Source: Myxococcales bacterium UBA1660 (GTDB taxonomy: Bacteria; Myxococcota_A; Polyangia; Polyangiales; Houyiibacteriaceae). Taken from it: 64,000 nucleotides of DNA. Both the position numbers and the translations under genes were made by a program. Each line of letters starts with the position of its first letter. The stretch's first letter is position 1. Positions 35,968 through 45,929 of this stretch are shown one piece after another. Location of the stretch: the NCBI GenBank assembly GCA_002320815.1, contig DCLA01000005.1, positions 62,001-126,000 of the forward strand, in the 5' to 3' direction. The notes beneath the pieces are model-generated. The model had not been told where the DNA came from. It searched no databases and saw only the letters and a program-made list of their open reading frames with translations.

Positions 35968-36642
35968 TCACTTCGCGACGAAGAGCCGGAACTGGTCGCT
36001 CACGTTCTCGGCGTGATTGGCCATGTTCCCGATCTGCTGGAGGACCTTCATCCACATGAAGAGCGCGACCGGACCGATCTCCGCCTCGTGGCGGAAGAGC
36101 GCCTTGGCGCACTGGTCCTGCAGCTTGTCCGCCTCGTGCTCGCGGTCGCCCACGACCTGCACCTGCCGCAGGGCTTCCTCGGCGGCCTTGCCGGAGAAGC
36201 CGGCCTTGCCCAACCGCTCGAGGCCCGACACCAGGGTCTCCGCGGCCTCCACCGCGTGGAGCGCGCCGCGCCCGAAGGCGCGCACGGACTCCTGCATCTG
36301 GGCGGGGACGGGAAGGGGCCGGAGGGTGAGCAAGACGCCCACGTCCTCCGCGCAATCGGCGATGGCGTCCAGCTCGCTCACCAGGCGGAGCAGGTCCCGT
36401 CGGTCGACCGGCAGGAGCAGGCGGGCGGGCATCTCCGCCCGGGCCAGGTTCTTCACGGTGTCGGCCCGCCCCTCGAGGATGCTGGTCTCCTTGGTGAGCC
36501 GGTCGAGCACCGCGCGGTCGCCGGCGATGAGCGCCTCGAGGAGCTCGGGGACCTTGTCCGCGCACGCGCGGACGGCGATCATGTGCTCGCCGATCCGGGG
36601 GAGCGGGCTCTTGGCCAGGAGGTTCGCGAGGGGGATGCGCAT
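35968..36642 (-). CDS. DUF47/TIGR00153 family PhoU-like protein
   Basis: This 224-residue all-helical cytoplasmic protein belongs to the DUF47 family, distant relatives of PhoU. It has the repeated acidic helices (DRRDLLRLVSELDAIADCAEDVGV and DREHEADKLQDQC, the first given here as DLLRLVSELDAIADCAEDV) that bind metal in PhoU-like proteins. DUF47 genes almost always precede PiT phosphate transporter genes, as here, and are thought to modulate the transporter. Start ATG at 36642 is unambiguous. Confidence 0.92.
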   Translation of the reverse strand: MRIPLANLLAKSPLPRIGEHMIAVRACADKVPELLEALIAGDRAVLDRLTKETSILEGRADTVKNLARAEMPARLLLPVDRRDLLRLVSELDAIADCAEDVGVLLTLRPLPVPAQMQESVRAFGRGALHAVEAAETLVSGLERLGKAGFSGKAAEEALRQVQVVGDREHEADKLQDQCAKALFRHEAEIGPVALFMWMKVLQQIGNMANHAENVSDQFRLFVAK

Positions 36643-36719
36643 CGCGCGGCGAGCTTAGCAGGCGGCGGTCGTCGCGCTCCGCGAAGGCTCACGGGGCGGC
36701 GCGGCCCTGACCGAAGTCG

Positions 36720-37670
36720 TCAGGGAAGAACGTCCGCTTCGCAGATGAAGTAGATGTTCCAGTCGCAGTTCAGATCGTTGAGGCGGTGGCTCGCCAGATT
36801 CCACATCTGGGCGCAGCGACCGTCCCCACTGGGCTCGTTGTCCGCCCAGAGGGGTTCGCGCACGGGGGTTCCCGAGTCGGCCCAGGACCAGTTGCCCTCA
36901 TCGGTCACGTTGCCGCTCGGCGCCCGCGCACCGACCCACCAGGAGTCGCTGCCCGCGTGCATGCGAAGGAATCGGCGTTCGAAGTCGGTGTCGACTTCGG
37001 CGAGGACCGCACCGAGCGCCGCGCACTCGCCCGCCGCTTGGTTCCAGCTGTCGGCGTCTTCGCAGAAGTAGTACACGCTCGACCCGTCCGTGACGGCGGT
37101 GCAGTCGCCGTTGCCGGCCTCGCAGACCTCCTCGTCGACTTCGCCGTCGCAGTCGTCGTCACGGCGGTTGCAGGTCTCGGTCGTGGGTGTGCAGTCGTCC
37201 TCGCAGACCAGCGCGTCGGCGACGCAGGCGAGCATGCCCTCCGCGACCAAGTCGGCGTCGCCGTCGTCGCAGGCGGTGCCGACTCGGTCGGCGTCGTCGC
37301 CCTCACAGATCATCAGGCCGCCAACGCAGGCGCTGGTCCCCTCCGCGCAGCCGTCGGCGTCGTCGTCGCAGGCCGCGCCCACCGGGACGTCCTCGTCGAC
37401 CCGCTCGTCGCAGTCGTCGTCCACGCCGTTGCAGGTCTCGTCGACCGGGGTGCAGGTCGCCGGCATGTCGGGGGGTCCGAGGTCGAGGCCCGCGTCCTGG
37501 GGGCCCCCATCGCGGGGAGGCGCCGCGTCCGGTTCGTCCCCGGCATCGGGAATCACGGAGGAATCCGGGGCGTCATCGCCACGGCCGGCGAGGCCGGCGG
37601 CGTCGACGGCGCAGCCCGCGAGGAGCGAGCAGAGCACCCACCCATACGTCCGGTGGCGGAGGTCGCGCAT
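36720..37670 (-). CDS. Lipoprotein with MopE-type metal-binding motifs and C-type lectin domain
   Basis: This 316-residue protein has a signal peptide with lipobox LLAGC, then an acidic Asp/Pro/Ala-rich tether of about 50 residues. Two MopE-type motifs follow, ETCNGVDDDCDERVDE and ETCNRRDDDCDGEVDE, each an Asp-rich loop between cysteines that probably binds Ca2+ or another cation. A further Cys/Asp-rich module lies between them. The C-terminal 130 residues form a C-type lectin domain: YYFCEDADSWNQAAGECAAL, DSWWVGA, ADNEPSGDGRC and the terminal LNDLNCDWNIYFICE. The EPS and LND elements partly preserve the carbohydrate/Ca2+ site. It is probably a surface adhesin or sugar-binding protein. Confidence 0.85.
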   Translation of the reverse strand: MRDLRHRTYGWVLCSLLAGCAVDAAGLAGRGDDAPDSSVIPDAGDEPDAAPPRDGGPQDAGLDLGPPDMPATCTPVDETCNGVDDDCDERVDEDVPVGAACDDDADGCAEGTSACVGGLMICEGDDADRVGTACDDGDADLVAEGMLACVADALVCEDDCTPTTETCNRRDDDCDGEVDEEVCEAGNGDCTAVTDGSSVYYFCEDADSWNQAAGECAALGAVLAEVDTDFERRFLRMHAGSDSWWVGARAPSGNVTDEGNWSWADSGTPVREPLWADNEPSGDGRCAQMWNLASHRLNDLNCDWNIYFICEADVLP

Positions 37671-37737
37671 GCGGAGCGGATTCTAGCACGTCCGGCGGAC
37701 CTTGAAATCCGACCGCCCGCCGGGGTACGAGGCACGC

Positions 37738-38058
37738 ATGGCTGACACCGTTCGCGCATCCCACATCCTCCTCATGTACAAGGGCTCGGCCCGTTCCACC
37801 GCCACGCGGTCGAAGGACGAGGCCAAGACCCAGATCGACGACCTGAAGCAGCAGCTCGACGGCGGCGCCGACTTCGCCGACCTCGCGCGGCAGCACAGCG
37901 ATTGCCCGAGCGGCCGCTCCGGCGGCGACCTGGGCGAGTTCGGCCGCGGCCAGATGGTGAAGGCCTTCGAGGACACCACCTACGCCATGCAGCCGGGGCA
38001 GACGAGCGACGTCATCGAGACCGACTTCGGCTACCACATCATCCACCGCACCGGCTGA
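37738..38058 (+). CDS. Parvulin-type peptidyl-prolyl cis-trans isomerase
   Basis: This 106-residue protein is a single PpiC/parvulin domain. The fold markers are RASHILLMYKG near the N-terminus, DFADLARQHSDCPSGRSGGDLG in the middle (given as DFADLARQHSDCPS and GGDLGEFGRGQM) and ETDFGYHIIHRTG at the C-terminus. It has no signal peptide, so it is probably cytoplasmic, like eukaryotic Pin1-type or PpiC single-domain enzymes, and not an SurA/PrsA-type periplasmic chaperone. The ATG at 37738 removes an implausible upstream extension. Confidence 0.93.
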   Translation: MADTVRASHILLMYKGSARSTATRSKDEAKTQIDDLKQQLDGGADFADLARQHSDCPSGRSGGDLGEFGRGQMVKAFEDTTYAMQPGQTSDVIETDFGYHIIHRTG

Positions 38059-38088
38059 GCGCGGCGTTCCGGGCTCGACCCGGGCTCA
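38056..38088. terminator. Nested hairpin between convergent parvulin gene and men operon end
   Basis: TGAGC (38056-38060) can pair with GCTCA (38084-38088), and inside it CCGGG (38069-38073) pairs with CCCGG (38079-38083). It overlaps both stop codons. There is no clear T-run, so it is a modest candidate for a bidirectional terminator. Confidence 0.4.
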
Positions 38089-38991
38089 GGCGTCGGGGGG
38101 CCGCTCCGCCCAGCGACGCTCGAAGGCCTCGCGATCCAGGGCGACCTGGATCGCTGTGGCCCGCTGCAGGACCTCCCGTCGCCGCGCTTCGTCGCGGAGC
38201 ACTCGGGTCAGGTCTTCCGTGAAGGAGCGCACCTGGGCGGCGGGGCGATGGCGGATGACGTCCCCCGCCCCGTCGCGGACGAGACCCCACTCCATGGCCC
38301 ACGCGGCCTGACTCAGCGTGAGTTCCTCGCGCTGGAAGAGGGCGTCTTCGAGGGCCAGGTGCCGGGCGGCGGGCCCGATCTCCAGGAAGGTGAGCTCCCG
38401 GCGGTAGATGACCGCGTTGTGGAAGTGATCCGCGACGCCGACCAGGCCGTCGAGCTCCAGCCGCTCGGTGACTCGGTAGAGGACCTCCAAGACCCGTTCG
38501 CCCACGCCGAGCCCGGGCGCATCCTGGCCCGGGAGCGCGGGGCGCTCGGCGGAGAACCCGCGCGCCGGGTCGCGCATGGTGAGCCAGTCCAGGGTGAGGA
38601 CCTCGTGCGGGCGGGCGATCGGCGCGTCGGGGCCCGGGACCAGCCGGTCGCGGCGGACCACCAGCTCGATGAGCAGCTCCCGGCGCGGCAGGTCCGGGTG
38701 GGCCCCGCTGACGCGCAGCACGTGGCGCTCGTCGTCGGCGTCGGTGTCCAGCTCGATGCCCTCGTAGCCGCGCTCCTCGAGGGCGGCTTCCAGCCCGTAC
38801 CGTCGGAAGGCGAGCCGGAGCCCTTCGTCGCCGTAGAAGTCGAGGAAACGCCGGGGGCCCCGGCGGGCCTCGACGTCTCCGGAGAGGCCCAGGTCGTCGG
38901 GCACGAAGACGTCGTCCATCGACTGAGCCATCAGCTCGATGGTGCCCAGGCGCTTCATGATGCGCCGAGTGTCGCGCTCGAAGCGGGTCAT
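38086..38991 (-). CDS. Protein of unknown function at the end of the menaquinone operon
   Basis: I do not recognise this 301-residue protein. It has no signal peptide or membrane helix. The N-terminal 60 residues include IMKRLGTIELMAQSMDDVFV and RRFLDFYGDEGLRLAFRRYG. The middle is rich in beta-type sequence with SGAHPDLPRRELLIELVVRRD and HEVLTLDWLTMRDP (first given here as SGAHPDLPRRELLIELVVRR). The C-terminal third is helical and charged. Its ATG overlaps the menE stop by four bases (ATGA), so it is translated with the men genes. Roles in quinone use, storage or an unrelated process are open. Confidence 0.8.
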   Translation of the reverse strand: MTRFERDTRRIMKRLGTIELMAQSMDDVFVPDDLGLSGDVEARRGPRRFLDFYGDEGLRLAFRRYGLEAALEERGYEGIELDTDADDERHVLRVSGAHPDLPRRELLIELVVRRDRLVPGPDAPIARPHEVLTLDWLTMRDPARGFSAERPALPGQDAPGLGVGERVLEVLYRVTERLELDGLVGVADHFHNAVIYRRELTFLEIGPAARHLALEDALFQREELTLSQAAWAMEWGLVRDGAGDVIRHRPAAQVRSFTEDLTRVLRDEARRREVLQRATAIQVALDREAFERRWAERPPDA

Positions 38992-40292
38992 CGGGGCTCC
39001 GCCTCCAACGATAGCAGGCGACCGTCGGCGGCGTCGGCGCGGCGCTGCTTCTTGCCGCTCGGCGTCCGCGGGACCGCGTCCACGCGCAGCACCCGTCGGG
39101 GGCGTTCGTGGGCGGCGAGGTTCGCCGCGACCTGTGCGACGGTCTCGCGCAGGGCGTCGTCCGGGAGCGAAGAGACCACGAAGGCCGAGACCACCTGACC
39201 CCAGACGGGATCGGGCGCGCCGAAGACCGCGGCCTCGACGAGCGCGGGGTGGGCCTCCAGGGCGGCCTCGACCACCGCCGGGTCGACGTTCTCGCCCCCG
39301 GTCACGATCCGGTCGTCGAGACGCCCCGTGACGTGGAGGTACCCGGCGTCGTCGAGGTACCCGGCGTCGCCGGTGGGGAAGAAGCCGTCGGCGTCGAAGG
39401 GCGAGGGTCGCCCCAGGTACCCGGCGAAGAGGCTGGGTCCCCGCACGCGGATCTGCCCCTCGTCGATGCGCAGCTGCACGCCGGGGAGCGGGCGCCCGAC
39501 CCCGGGTTCGTCCGGGGCGGCGGTGGCCATCTGCGCGCAGGTCTCGGTCATCCCGTAGGTCGCGTGGACCGGGACCCCGGCGGCGAGGGCGCGCCGATGG
39601 AGCTCCGGGGGGAGCGCGGCGCCGCCCACCAGGACCGCGCGCAGGTGCGCCGGCGGACGCCAGCCGGCGTCGAGGAGATGCGCCAGCATCGTGGGGACCA
39701 CCGAGAGCAGGGTGATCCGCTCGCGCTCCACCTGGTCGATGGCGGCGGGGGCATCGAAGGGGCTGGCTCCCAGGACCGTGGTGGCCCGACCCTGGACGCA
39801 GCGCAGGAGGACCGAGAGCCCGCCGATGTGCGCGGGCGGGAGCAGCAGACCCCACCGGTCCTCGGGCTGCCACCCGAGCCGCTCCGCGCTGGCGCCGAGC
39901 GCCGCGGCGACCGAGGTGCGCGGGAGGAGGGCGACCTTGGGGACGCCGGTGGTCCCGGAGGTGAAGAGCAGCGCCAAGGTGTCCGGGGGGAGGGTCGCGC
40001 GCTCGATCAGCGCGCGGCGGGTCGCGTGGTCTTCGGCGGTGCCCCGGGGATGCAAGAGGACCAGCGGCGCGCGGGCGGCGACGGCCGCCAGCAGGGTCAC
40101 CATGGTGTCCACGTCGAGCGTCGGAGCGATGGACACCGGCGCCCTCAGGGTGCGGGCACGCCGGGCGACGCGCGCCGAGAGCTCGGCGTAGGTGAGCCGC
40201 TCGGTCGTGCTGACGAGCGCGAGGCGATGGGGAGCCTCGGCGGCGGCGAGGCTCAGGTCGAGGGCGTCCTCGGCGGTCACGGCCGCTCCCAT
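38988..40292 (-). CDS. menE: o-Succinylbenzoate--CoA ligase
   Basis: This 434-residue acyl-CoA synthetase activates o-succinylbenzoate with ATP and CoA in menaquinone synthesis. AMP-binding motifs are visible: LLFTSGTTGVPKVA, the ATYGMTETCAQ motif, TGDAGYLDDAGYLHVTGR and the hinge region RLDDRIVTGGENVDP. The C-terminal Lys motif is PRTPSGKKQR. Position in a men operon supports this specificity over other ligases. The ATG lies within menC (16-base overlap). Confidence 0.9.
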   Translation of the reverse strand: MGAAVTAEDALDLSLAAAEAPHRLALVSTTERLTYAELSARVARRARTLRAPVSIAPTLDVDTMVTLLAAVAARAPLVLLHPRGTAEDHATRRALIERATLPPDTLALLFTSGTTGVPKVALLPRTSVAAALGASAERLGWQPEDRWGLLLPPAHIGGLSVLLRCVQGRATTVLGASPFDAPAAIDQVERERITLLSVVPTMLAHLLDAGWRPPAHLRAVLVGGAALPPELHRRALAAGVPVHATYGMTETCAQMATAAPDEPGVGRPLPGVQLRIDEGQIRVRGPSLFAGYLGRPSPFDADGFFPTGDAGYLDDAGYLHVTGRLDDRIVTGGENVDPAVVEAALEAHPALVEAAVFGAPDPVWGQVVSAFVVSSLPDDALRETVAQVAANLAAHERPRRVLRVDAVPRTPSGKKQRRADAADGRLLSLEAEPR

Positions 40293-41257
40293 CGCACGCC
40301 CAGCCCGGGCTCCCCGTGCCGGAACACCGAGTCCGCGGTGAAGCCGGCCAGGGTCGCCGGAGGCCAGAGCGCGAGGCCGGCATGGGCGCCCAGCCCCATC
40401 GGGGCGTCCATGCCGTGCGCCAACGCCAACGCGCCGGCGGCGGCGCGTTCCAGGGGGCCCCCGAAGACGTGGCTGAAGACGCAGCCGCCCCCGCGGGCTT
40501 CCACCTCGGCCACGACCGCCGCCACGCGGGTGGGGCCACCGAAGAGCATCGGCTTGATGACCGCGCGCGTCGCCTCGCCGCGCTCGAGGCGCCCGAGGGC
40601 CGCGGCGGGGTCGCGCGCCAGGCTCTCGTCGACCGCGAGGGGGACGGGGGACGAGGTCGGCCAGGGTCCCGCGCAGGGCTCCTCGAGCATCTCGGCGTCG
40701 AGGTCGGCGAGCGCATCGAGGACCCGGGGGAGGGCCGCCCGGTCGAGGGACCCGTTGGCGTCGAAGCGCAGCCGGTGGCCATCGGCGCGGAGGGTCCGGG
40801 CGTGGGCCAGCTCGGCGTCGAGGTCGCCGCCGATCTTGAGCTTCACCGGGGAGTCCGGGCGCTCGCTCCCGCCGCCGGGGGCCGCGAGGGCGGCGAGGGG
40901 GAGCGCGGCGTGGCGCGGCGGCAGCCAACGGTCCACCGAGGTCGCGGCGCGGTGACCGGCCCAATCGAGGAGCGCGATCTCGAGGGCGAACGCCGCGGCG
41001 GGCGGCAGCTCGGTCGGCACCCGGGCGAGGGGCTCCGCGGGATCGGCGGTGACGGAGCCCAGGGTCCCCAGCGCGGCGCGAGCGTCTTCGAGCGTGTCGA
41101 GGGAGAAGCCGGGGAGGGGCGCGGCCTCGCCTTCGCCGCGGGCGCCCGCGGGGTCCTCGAGGAGCAGGTGCAGGCTCTCGCGCTCGGCCCAGCGCCGCGT
41201 CGCGTTGGCGGCGCCCAGGGGTCCGCGGACCGGGCGCAGCCGGAGGGTCAGCTCCAT
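40277..41257 (-). CDS. menC: o-Succinylbenzoate synthase
   Basis: This 326-residue enolase-superfamily enzyme dehydrates SHCHC to o-succinylbenzoate. The barrel motifs appear in order: PVKLKIGGD with the catalytic Lys pair, [17 protein letters not shown] and [11 protein letters not shown], supplying the metal-binding Asp-Glu-Asp set and the second Lys. The N-terminal capping domain is short. It overlaps menA by 10 bases and menE by 16 bases. Confidence 0.92.
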   Translation of the reverse strand: MELTLRLRPVRGPLGAANATRRWAERESLHLLLEDPAGARGEGEAAPLPGFSLDTLEDARAALGTLGSVTADPAEPLARVPTELPPAAAFALEIALLDWAGHRAATSVDRWLPPRHAALPLAALAAPGGGSERPDSPVKLKIGGDLDAELAHARTLRADGHRLRFDANGSLDRAALPRVLDALADLDAEMLEEPCAGPWPTSSPVPLAVDESLARDPAAALGRLERGEATRAVIKPMLFGGPTRVAAVVAEVEARGGGCVFSHVFGGPLERAAAGALALAHGMDAPMGLGAHAGLALWPPATLAGFTADSVFRHGEPGLGVRWERP

Positions 41258-42159
41258 GCGCGCGCCAGGACGAGCCCCGCGGCGAAGAGGAGCCCATGCA
41301 GCACGAGGAGCTGCGCCGTCCCCGCCAGCACCGGGTTGAGCGGTTTGCCCTCGAGGTCCCGGAGCTGCCGCCAGCGGCGAATCCCCACGGGCAGGGTGAT
41401 GAGCGGGAGCAGGATCCACGGCGCCCGGTCCAGGGCCGCCATGGCCATCGGGGTCCCGTAGGCCAGGACGAGACAGAGGGCGTACTCGACCAGCCCGCCG
41501 CGCTTGCCCCAACGGACCGCCAGGGTGCGCTTGCCCGAGCGCTCGTCGCCGTGCCGGTCGCGGACGTTGTTGACCACCAGGATGGCGGTCGCCAGGGCAC
41601 CCACGGGCAGTGACGCGAGGACGGCAGCGAGGGGCACGGTCCCGGTCTGCACGAAGGTGGTGCCGCAGACGGCGACGAAGCCGAAGAAGATCATCACGAA
41701 GACGTCGCCCAGCCCGTGGTAGCCGAGGGGATAGGGGCCGCCGGTGTAGGCGATGGCGCTGGCGATCGAGGCCACGCCGATGGCGATGATCGCCCACCCG
41801 GCGATCCAGGTGAGGTAGGCCCCGGCCAGGGTGGCCAGGAGGAACGCGACTCCCATGCCCACCTTGAGATCGCCCGGGGTCAGCAGACCGGCCTGCGCGG
41901 CCCGGGTGGGACCGAGGCGCTCTTCGTCGTCGGTCCCCTTCTCGTAGTCGAAGACGTCGTTGGCGAAGTTGGCTCCCACTTGGAGCAAGAGCGCCCCCGC
42001 CAGCGCGGCCAGCGCCGGGACCCAGCGGAGGCCGCCTTCGAGGTAGGCCACCGCGGTGCCGACGGCGACCGGGACCAGCGCCGCGGCGAGGGTGGGCGGC
42101 CGCGTCGCCATCACCCACGCGCCGAAGGAGCGGGGGGCGGGCAGGGTCATCGTGGACAT
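41248..42159 (-). CDS. menA: 1,4-Dihydroxy-2-naphthoate polyprenyltransferase
   Basis: This 303-residue membrane enzyme attaches the polyprenyl chain to DHNA. The first Asp-rich motif [21 protein letters not shown] (given as [17 protein letters not shown]) and the second motif around [10 protein letters not shown] are typical of the UbiA superfamily. About eight hydrophobic helices are visible. The start could be ATG at 42159 or at 42150; the second would make an exact ATGA overlap with the menH stop, the pattern used at most junctions of this operon. It uses the chain made by the polyprenyl synthase at the head of the operon. Confidence 0.93.
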   Translation of the reverse strand: MSTMTLPAPRSFGAWVMATRPPTLAAALVPVAVGTAVAYLEGGLRWVPALAALAGALLLQVGANFANDVFDYEKGTDDEERLGPTRAAQAGLLTPGDLKVGMGVAFLLATLAGAYLTWIAGWAIIAIGVASIASAIAYTGGPYPLGYHGLGDVFVMIFFGFVAVCGTTFVQTGTVPLAAVLASLPVGALATAILVVNNVRDRHGDERSGKRTLAVRWGKRGGLVEYALCLVLAYGTPMAMAALDRAPWILLPLITLPVGIRRWRQLRDLEGKPLNPVLAGTAQLLVLHGLLFAAGLVLARAWS

Positions 42160-42884
42160 GGGACTCTCGAGGGGGAGGAGGGAGCCAGGGCCGAGGCGAC
42201 CGCCCCGGGGGCTTCCAAGGTGAGGTCGTGCCCCGCGCCGGGGACCACGTGGAGCGTCGTGCCGGGACGGACGGCGACGAAGCGCTCGGCGAGCGCCCGG
42301 AACTTGGGGTCCTCGCCGCCGACCAGGAGGTCGACGGGCATGGGCAGCCCGGGCAGGGCGAGCCAGTGCGACGGCATGGCGCCGAGGCCTAGCACGCGGA
42401 GGGAGCGGGCCAGTTGGTGCGGGTCGTGGGAGAGGCGCCGCGCCCGGTGCGCGGCCTGCACGGCCTCGGGCAGGCGGCGCTGGGTGCCGAAGAGCGGCAA
42501 GGCCTCCCAGCGGTTCACGAAGGGCTCCAGGCCTTCGGTCTCCAGCGCTCGCGCTCGGGCCTCGTCGTCCGCGCGGCGGGTCGCGGCCTCGGCGTCGTCC
42601 TCGAGACCCGGGTGCCCGCCGATGAGCACCAGGCGGCCGACCCGGGCCGGGTGCCGGACCGCGATCCCCAGGGCGAGCCGGGCTCCCAGCGAGTAGCCCA
42701 CGAGGGTCGCGCCGTCCGGCATGGTCATCGCCAGGCGGTCGACCTCGTCGTCGAAGGACTCCACGCCTTCGGCCTCGGCGCCGTGCCCGAGGATCCGCGG
42801 GCAGGACCAGCGGGCCTCGCTCTGGGCCCGGACGGCGTCCCAGCTCGCTGGGACGCCGGTGAAGCCGTGGAGGGCGACGATCAC
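42147..42884 (-). CDS. menH: SHCHC synthase-like alpha/beta hydrolase
   Basis: This 245-residue alpha/beta-hydrolase fits MenH, which eliminates pyruvate from SEPHCHC to give SHCHC. The oxyanion loop is [11 protein letters not shown], the nucleophile elbow [10 protein letters not shown] with Ser65, and the catalytic His is in [12 protein letters not shown]. The start is GTG, overlapping the menD stop by four bases (GTGA). Context decides the assignment, because the fold alone is shared by many esterases. Confidence 0.88.
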   Translation of the reverse strand: MIVALHGFTGVPASWDAVRAQSEARWSCPRILGHGAEAEGVESFDDEVDRLAMTMPDGATLVGYSLGARLALGIAVRHPARVGRLVLIGGHPGLEDDAEAATRRADDEARARALETEGLEPFVNRWEALPLFGTQRRLPEAVQAAHRARRLSHDPHQLARSLRVLGLGAMPSHWLALPGLPMPVDLLVGGEDPKFRALAERFVAVRPGTTLHVVPGAGHDLTLEAPGAVASALAPSSPSRVPCPR

Positions 42885-44542
42885 GCGAGCCCCTCGGGGA
42901 GGGGCAGGGCGGCGATGGTGTCGGCGAGCGCGCGGTCGGCCGCGCGGGATCCCGTCGCCGGCGCGTGGACCACCGTGGGGCCGGGCCGACCGAGGGCCTC
43001 CTGGAGGGCGGCGTTCAGCGACGCCGCATCGGTCGCGCGCGCGAAGGGGATGCCGAAGGTCGCCGCGGCGTGCGCGACGTCGATGCCCGGCCCCATCGTG
43101 AAGAGCCGCTCGAAGGACTCCGGACCCAGCGCGTCGTGGATCGGGAGCCGCTCGAAGATACGGCCGCCGTCGTTGTCGACGACCAACACGACGAGCGGCG
43201 CGGGCGCCCGGCGCGCGACGCTCAGCCCGCCGAGGTCGTGGAGGAAGGAGACGTCGCCGAGGACGCAGAGGGTGGGCGCGTCGCTGGCCACGGCGGCGCC
43301 CGCGGCGCCGGCGACGAGGCCATCGATGCCGCTCACGCCGCGCTGGTGCAGGACGCCGGCGCGGGGCGGGGACGCCCACAGATCGGCGTGCCGGATGGGC
43401 AGGCTGTTGCCCAGGACCACCAGCCCCGCCTCGGGCCAGCGCGCCAACGCGGTGCGTAGCACGTGCCCTTCGTGCCAAGGGCCCTCGAGGTGCTCTTCGC
43501 GCGCGGCCTCGACGGCTCGGGCGTACTCCGCGTTGGCGTCGTTCCAGCACGACGCGGGCCGCCCCGGCAGCACGCCGGCGAGGGCGCCGACGGTCGCCGC
43601 GAGGTCGCCCAGGATCACCGCTTCCGCGTCGGAGCTCGGGTCGGGCCAACCGTGCCCGGGGGTGCCCGCCAGGACGACCCGGCGCCGCCCGGCGACCCAG
43701 CGTTCCAGCCGTCCGCCCACCGGGGCGCGGCCGACCTGGAGGATCAGGTCCGGCTCGAGCCGGGGGCCGGCGAGGTCGCCGCAGGCGAGGGTGGGGACCT
43801 GCTGGCTGGCGGCGTCGGCCAGGAGCGGCGCGCCGAGGGCGCGGCGCAGGCGCTCCAGGTCACGCCGGGCGTCGCGCATGGCCAAGGGCGCGGGCCCCGC
43901 GACCATGAGCGGTCGGTCGGCGCTCGCCAGGGTCGCCGCCAGTCGACCGAGGGTGCCCTCGGCGGGGAGCATCCGGGGGACGTCGACTCGCGGCGGGCTC
44001 GGCGGCGGGGGCGCGGTGGATCCGGGCTCCAGGGGCTTGCGGGCGGGCGCGTTCACGTGCACCGGGCCCGCGGCGGGCGTCCGGGCGCGGAGAGCGGCCT
44101 GGGCGCCGGCGCGGGCGGCGAAGGGGAGCGCCTCGGCGGTCCCCACGCCGAGGTCGATGGTGGCCCGCACGTGAGCGCCGAAGAGGCCGCGCTGATCGAT
44201 GGTCTGGTTGGCGCCGGACCCGTGGAGCTCCGGCGGGCGGTCGGCGCTGACGATCACCAGCGGCAGCTCGGTGGCGCTGGCCTCCATCACGGCCGGGAGA
44301 TAGTGGCCGAGCGCGGTCCCCGAAGTGCACAGCAACGCCGGGACCCGACCCACCCGGGCGAGCCCGAGGGCGAAGAAGCCGGCGGCGCGCTCGTCGTGGA
44401 CCGGATGGATGGGGAGCCCGGCGCGCTCGACGGCCAGGAGCACCACCGTCGAGCGGGAGCCCGGGCTGACCACCAAGTCGGTCACGCCGCCGGCTCGGAG
44501 GCCGGCGACGAACGCATCCGCGAAGGCCGCCTGCGCGCTCAT
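42881..44542 (-). CDS. menD: SEPHCHC synthase
   Basis: This 553-residue thiamine-diphosphate enzyme joins isochorismate and 2-oxoglutarate. The pyrimidine-binding half shows [17 protein letters not shown] and [13 protein letters not shown] with the catalytic Glu, then [19 protein letters not shown]. The pyrophosphate half has [15 protein letters not shown] and [11 protein letters not shown]. Both are MenD-typical. The start lies four bases after the menF stop. Confidence 0.94.
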   Translation of the reverse strand: MSAQAAFADAFVAGLRAGGVTDLVVSPGSRSTVVLLAVERAGLPIHPVHDERAAGFFALGLARVGRVPALLCTSGTALGHYLPAVMEASATELPLVIVSADRPPELHGSGANQTIDQRGLFGAHVRATIDLGVGTAEALPFAARAGAQAALRARTPAAGPVHVNAPARKPLEPGSTAPPPPSPPRVDVPRMLPAEGTLGRLAATLASADRPLMVAGPAPLAMRDARRDLERLRRALGAPLLADAASQQVPTLACGDLAGPRLEPDLILQVGRAPVGGRLERWVAGRRRVVLAGTPGHGWPDPSSDAEAVILGDLAATVGALAGVLPGRPASCWNDANAEYARAVEAAREEHLEGPWHEGHVLRTALARWPEAGLVVLGNSLPIRHADLWASPPRAGVLHQRGVSGIDGLVAGAAGAAVASDAPTLCVLGDVSFLHDLGGLSVARRAPAPLVVLVVDNDGGRIFERLPIHDALGPESFERLFTMGPGIDVAHAAATFGIPFARATDAASLNAALQEALGRPGPTVVHAPATGSRAADRALADTIAALPLPEGLA

Positions 44543-44546
44543 CGGT

Positions 44547-45929
44547 TCACCCGTCGAGGACGCCCAAAAAGGAGCGCAGCTTGAGCCGGGCCTCGGCGAG
44601 CTCGGCTTCGGGATCCGAGTCCCGGACGATGCCGCCGCCGGCCCAGGCCCAGGCGCGGTCGCCGCGTAGGACACCCGAGCGGATGGCCACCACCAGCTCG
44701 CCCTCGCCGTGCCGGTCGAAGGTGCCGAAGGGCGCCGCGTACCAGCCGCGAGGCGGTTCGTGGGCGAGGATGTGCGCGATGGCGGCCTCCTGGGGGACGC
44801 CGCCGACCGCGGGCGTGGGATGCAGCGCGGCGGCGACCTCGAGCAAGTGCGCCGGCCGCGCCAGGGTGCCCGCGATGGGCGTCTCCAGGTGCAGCACGTC
44901 GGTGAGGACCTGCACCCGGGGCTCGTCCGGCTTCTCGACCTCCACCACGAAGGGCTCCAGGGCCGCCGCGATGGCGTCGACCACCAGGGCGTGCTCTTCG
45001 GCGTCCTTCAGGCTGCTCTGGAGGGCCTCGCGATCGCCGCGCGGGGCCGTGCCGGCCAGGGCGGTGGTCTGCACGCGGCCGTCGGTGATCGCGACCAGGC
45101 GCTCGGGGGTGGCGCCGAGGAAGGTGCTGCCCGCCACGCGCATCGCGAAGCGAGTGCTCTCCGGCTGCCGCCGCGCGAAGCGCTCGGCGAGGGGCCGCGG
45201 CGACGCGGGGTGCTCGAGGCGCGCCTCGACCCGCCGGGCGGCCACGATCTTCTGCGCCTCGCCATCGGCGATGCGGCGGGTGATCCGCTCCACGCGCTCG
45301 AGGTAGCGCTCGGGTGGCTCCTCGATGACCCCCCGGAGCGTGATCCGCTCCTCGGCCGGGCGCGCGTACTGCAGGCGGGCGACGATGCGCTCGTGCTGCT
45401 CGATGACTCCGCGCGCCGAGGCGCCCGCCGCGAGGCAGAGCTGGAGCGTCGCGGCGTTGCCGTCGATCCGGTAGGTCCAGCGCGGCAGGACGAAGCGGGC
45501 GTCGCCGAAGGGCGCGATCCCCCCGTTCGCCCAGGGCACGCCCGCCGCGCTGCCGGGCGCGAAGGCCAGGCCGCCCACGAAGCGCGGCTCGGGCTGCTCG
45601 CCCTCCAGCGACGGGTGACCGACCGTCACCACGTCGGCGAAGACCCGGCGCGCCTCGCTCTCGGCGCGCGCGAAGCGCGAGTTCCCGCTGGCGTCGATGG
45701 CCACGGCGACGCCGAGGCCGGCCAAGGGGACGCCGCCCTGGGAGGCGGGCGGCGCGAAGAGGACGGCGTCGGTGGACTCGTCCCAGAGCGCGACCACGTC
45801 GTGGGCGACGGGCGCGGGCAGGGTGACGACCAGCGGCCGCGTGGCGTCCCGGTCGCCGAGCACCTCGTGGAGGAAGGCGGCCGGGCCGCGCCCCGCTCGG
45901 GGCGTCTCCTGGCGAAACGCTTCTCTCAC
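44547..45929 (-). CDS. menF: Isochorismate synthase
   Basis: This 460-residue chorismate-utilising enzyme converts chorismate to isochorismate for menaquinone. The C-terminal domain shows KIVAARRVEARL, FLGATPERLVA, ALAGTAPRGD, HLETPIAGTL, HPTPAVGGVPQEAA and WAWAGGGIVRDSDPEAE, all hallmark segments of MenF/EntC enzymes. The N-terminal 180 residues are less conserved. The start is GTG, overlapping the menG stop by four bases (GTGA). Confidence 0.93.
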   Translation of the reverse strand: MREAFRQETPRAGRGPAAFLHEVLGDRDATRPLVVTLPAPVAHDVVALWDESTDAVLFAPPASQGGVPLAGLGVAVAIDASGNSRFARAESEARRVFADVVTVGHPSLEGEQPEPRFVGGLAFAPGSAAGVPWANGGIAPFGDARFVLPRWTYRIDGNAATLQLCLAAGASARGVIEQHERIVARLQYARPAEERITLRGVIEEPPERYLERVERITRRIADGEAQKIVAARRVEARLEHPASPRPLAERFARRQPESTRFAMRVAGSTFLGATPERLVAITDGRVQTTALAGTAPRGDREALQSSLKDAEEHALVVDAIAAALEPFVVEVEKPDEPRVQVLTDVLHLETPIAGTLARPAHLLEVAAALHPTPAVGGVPQEAAIAHILAHEPPRGWYAAPFGTFDRHGEGELVVAIRSGVLRGDRAWAWAGGGIVRDSDPEAELAEARLKLRSFLGVLDG

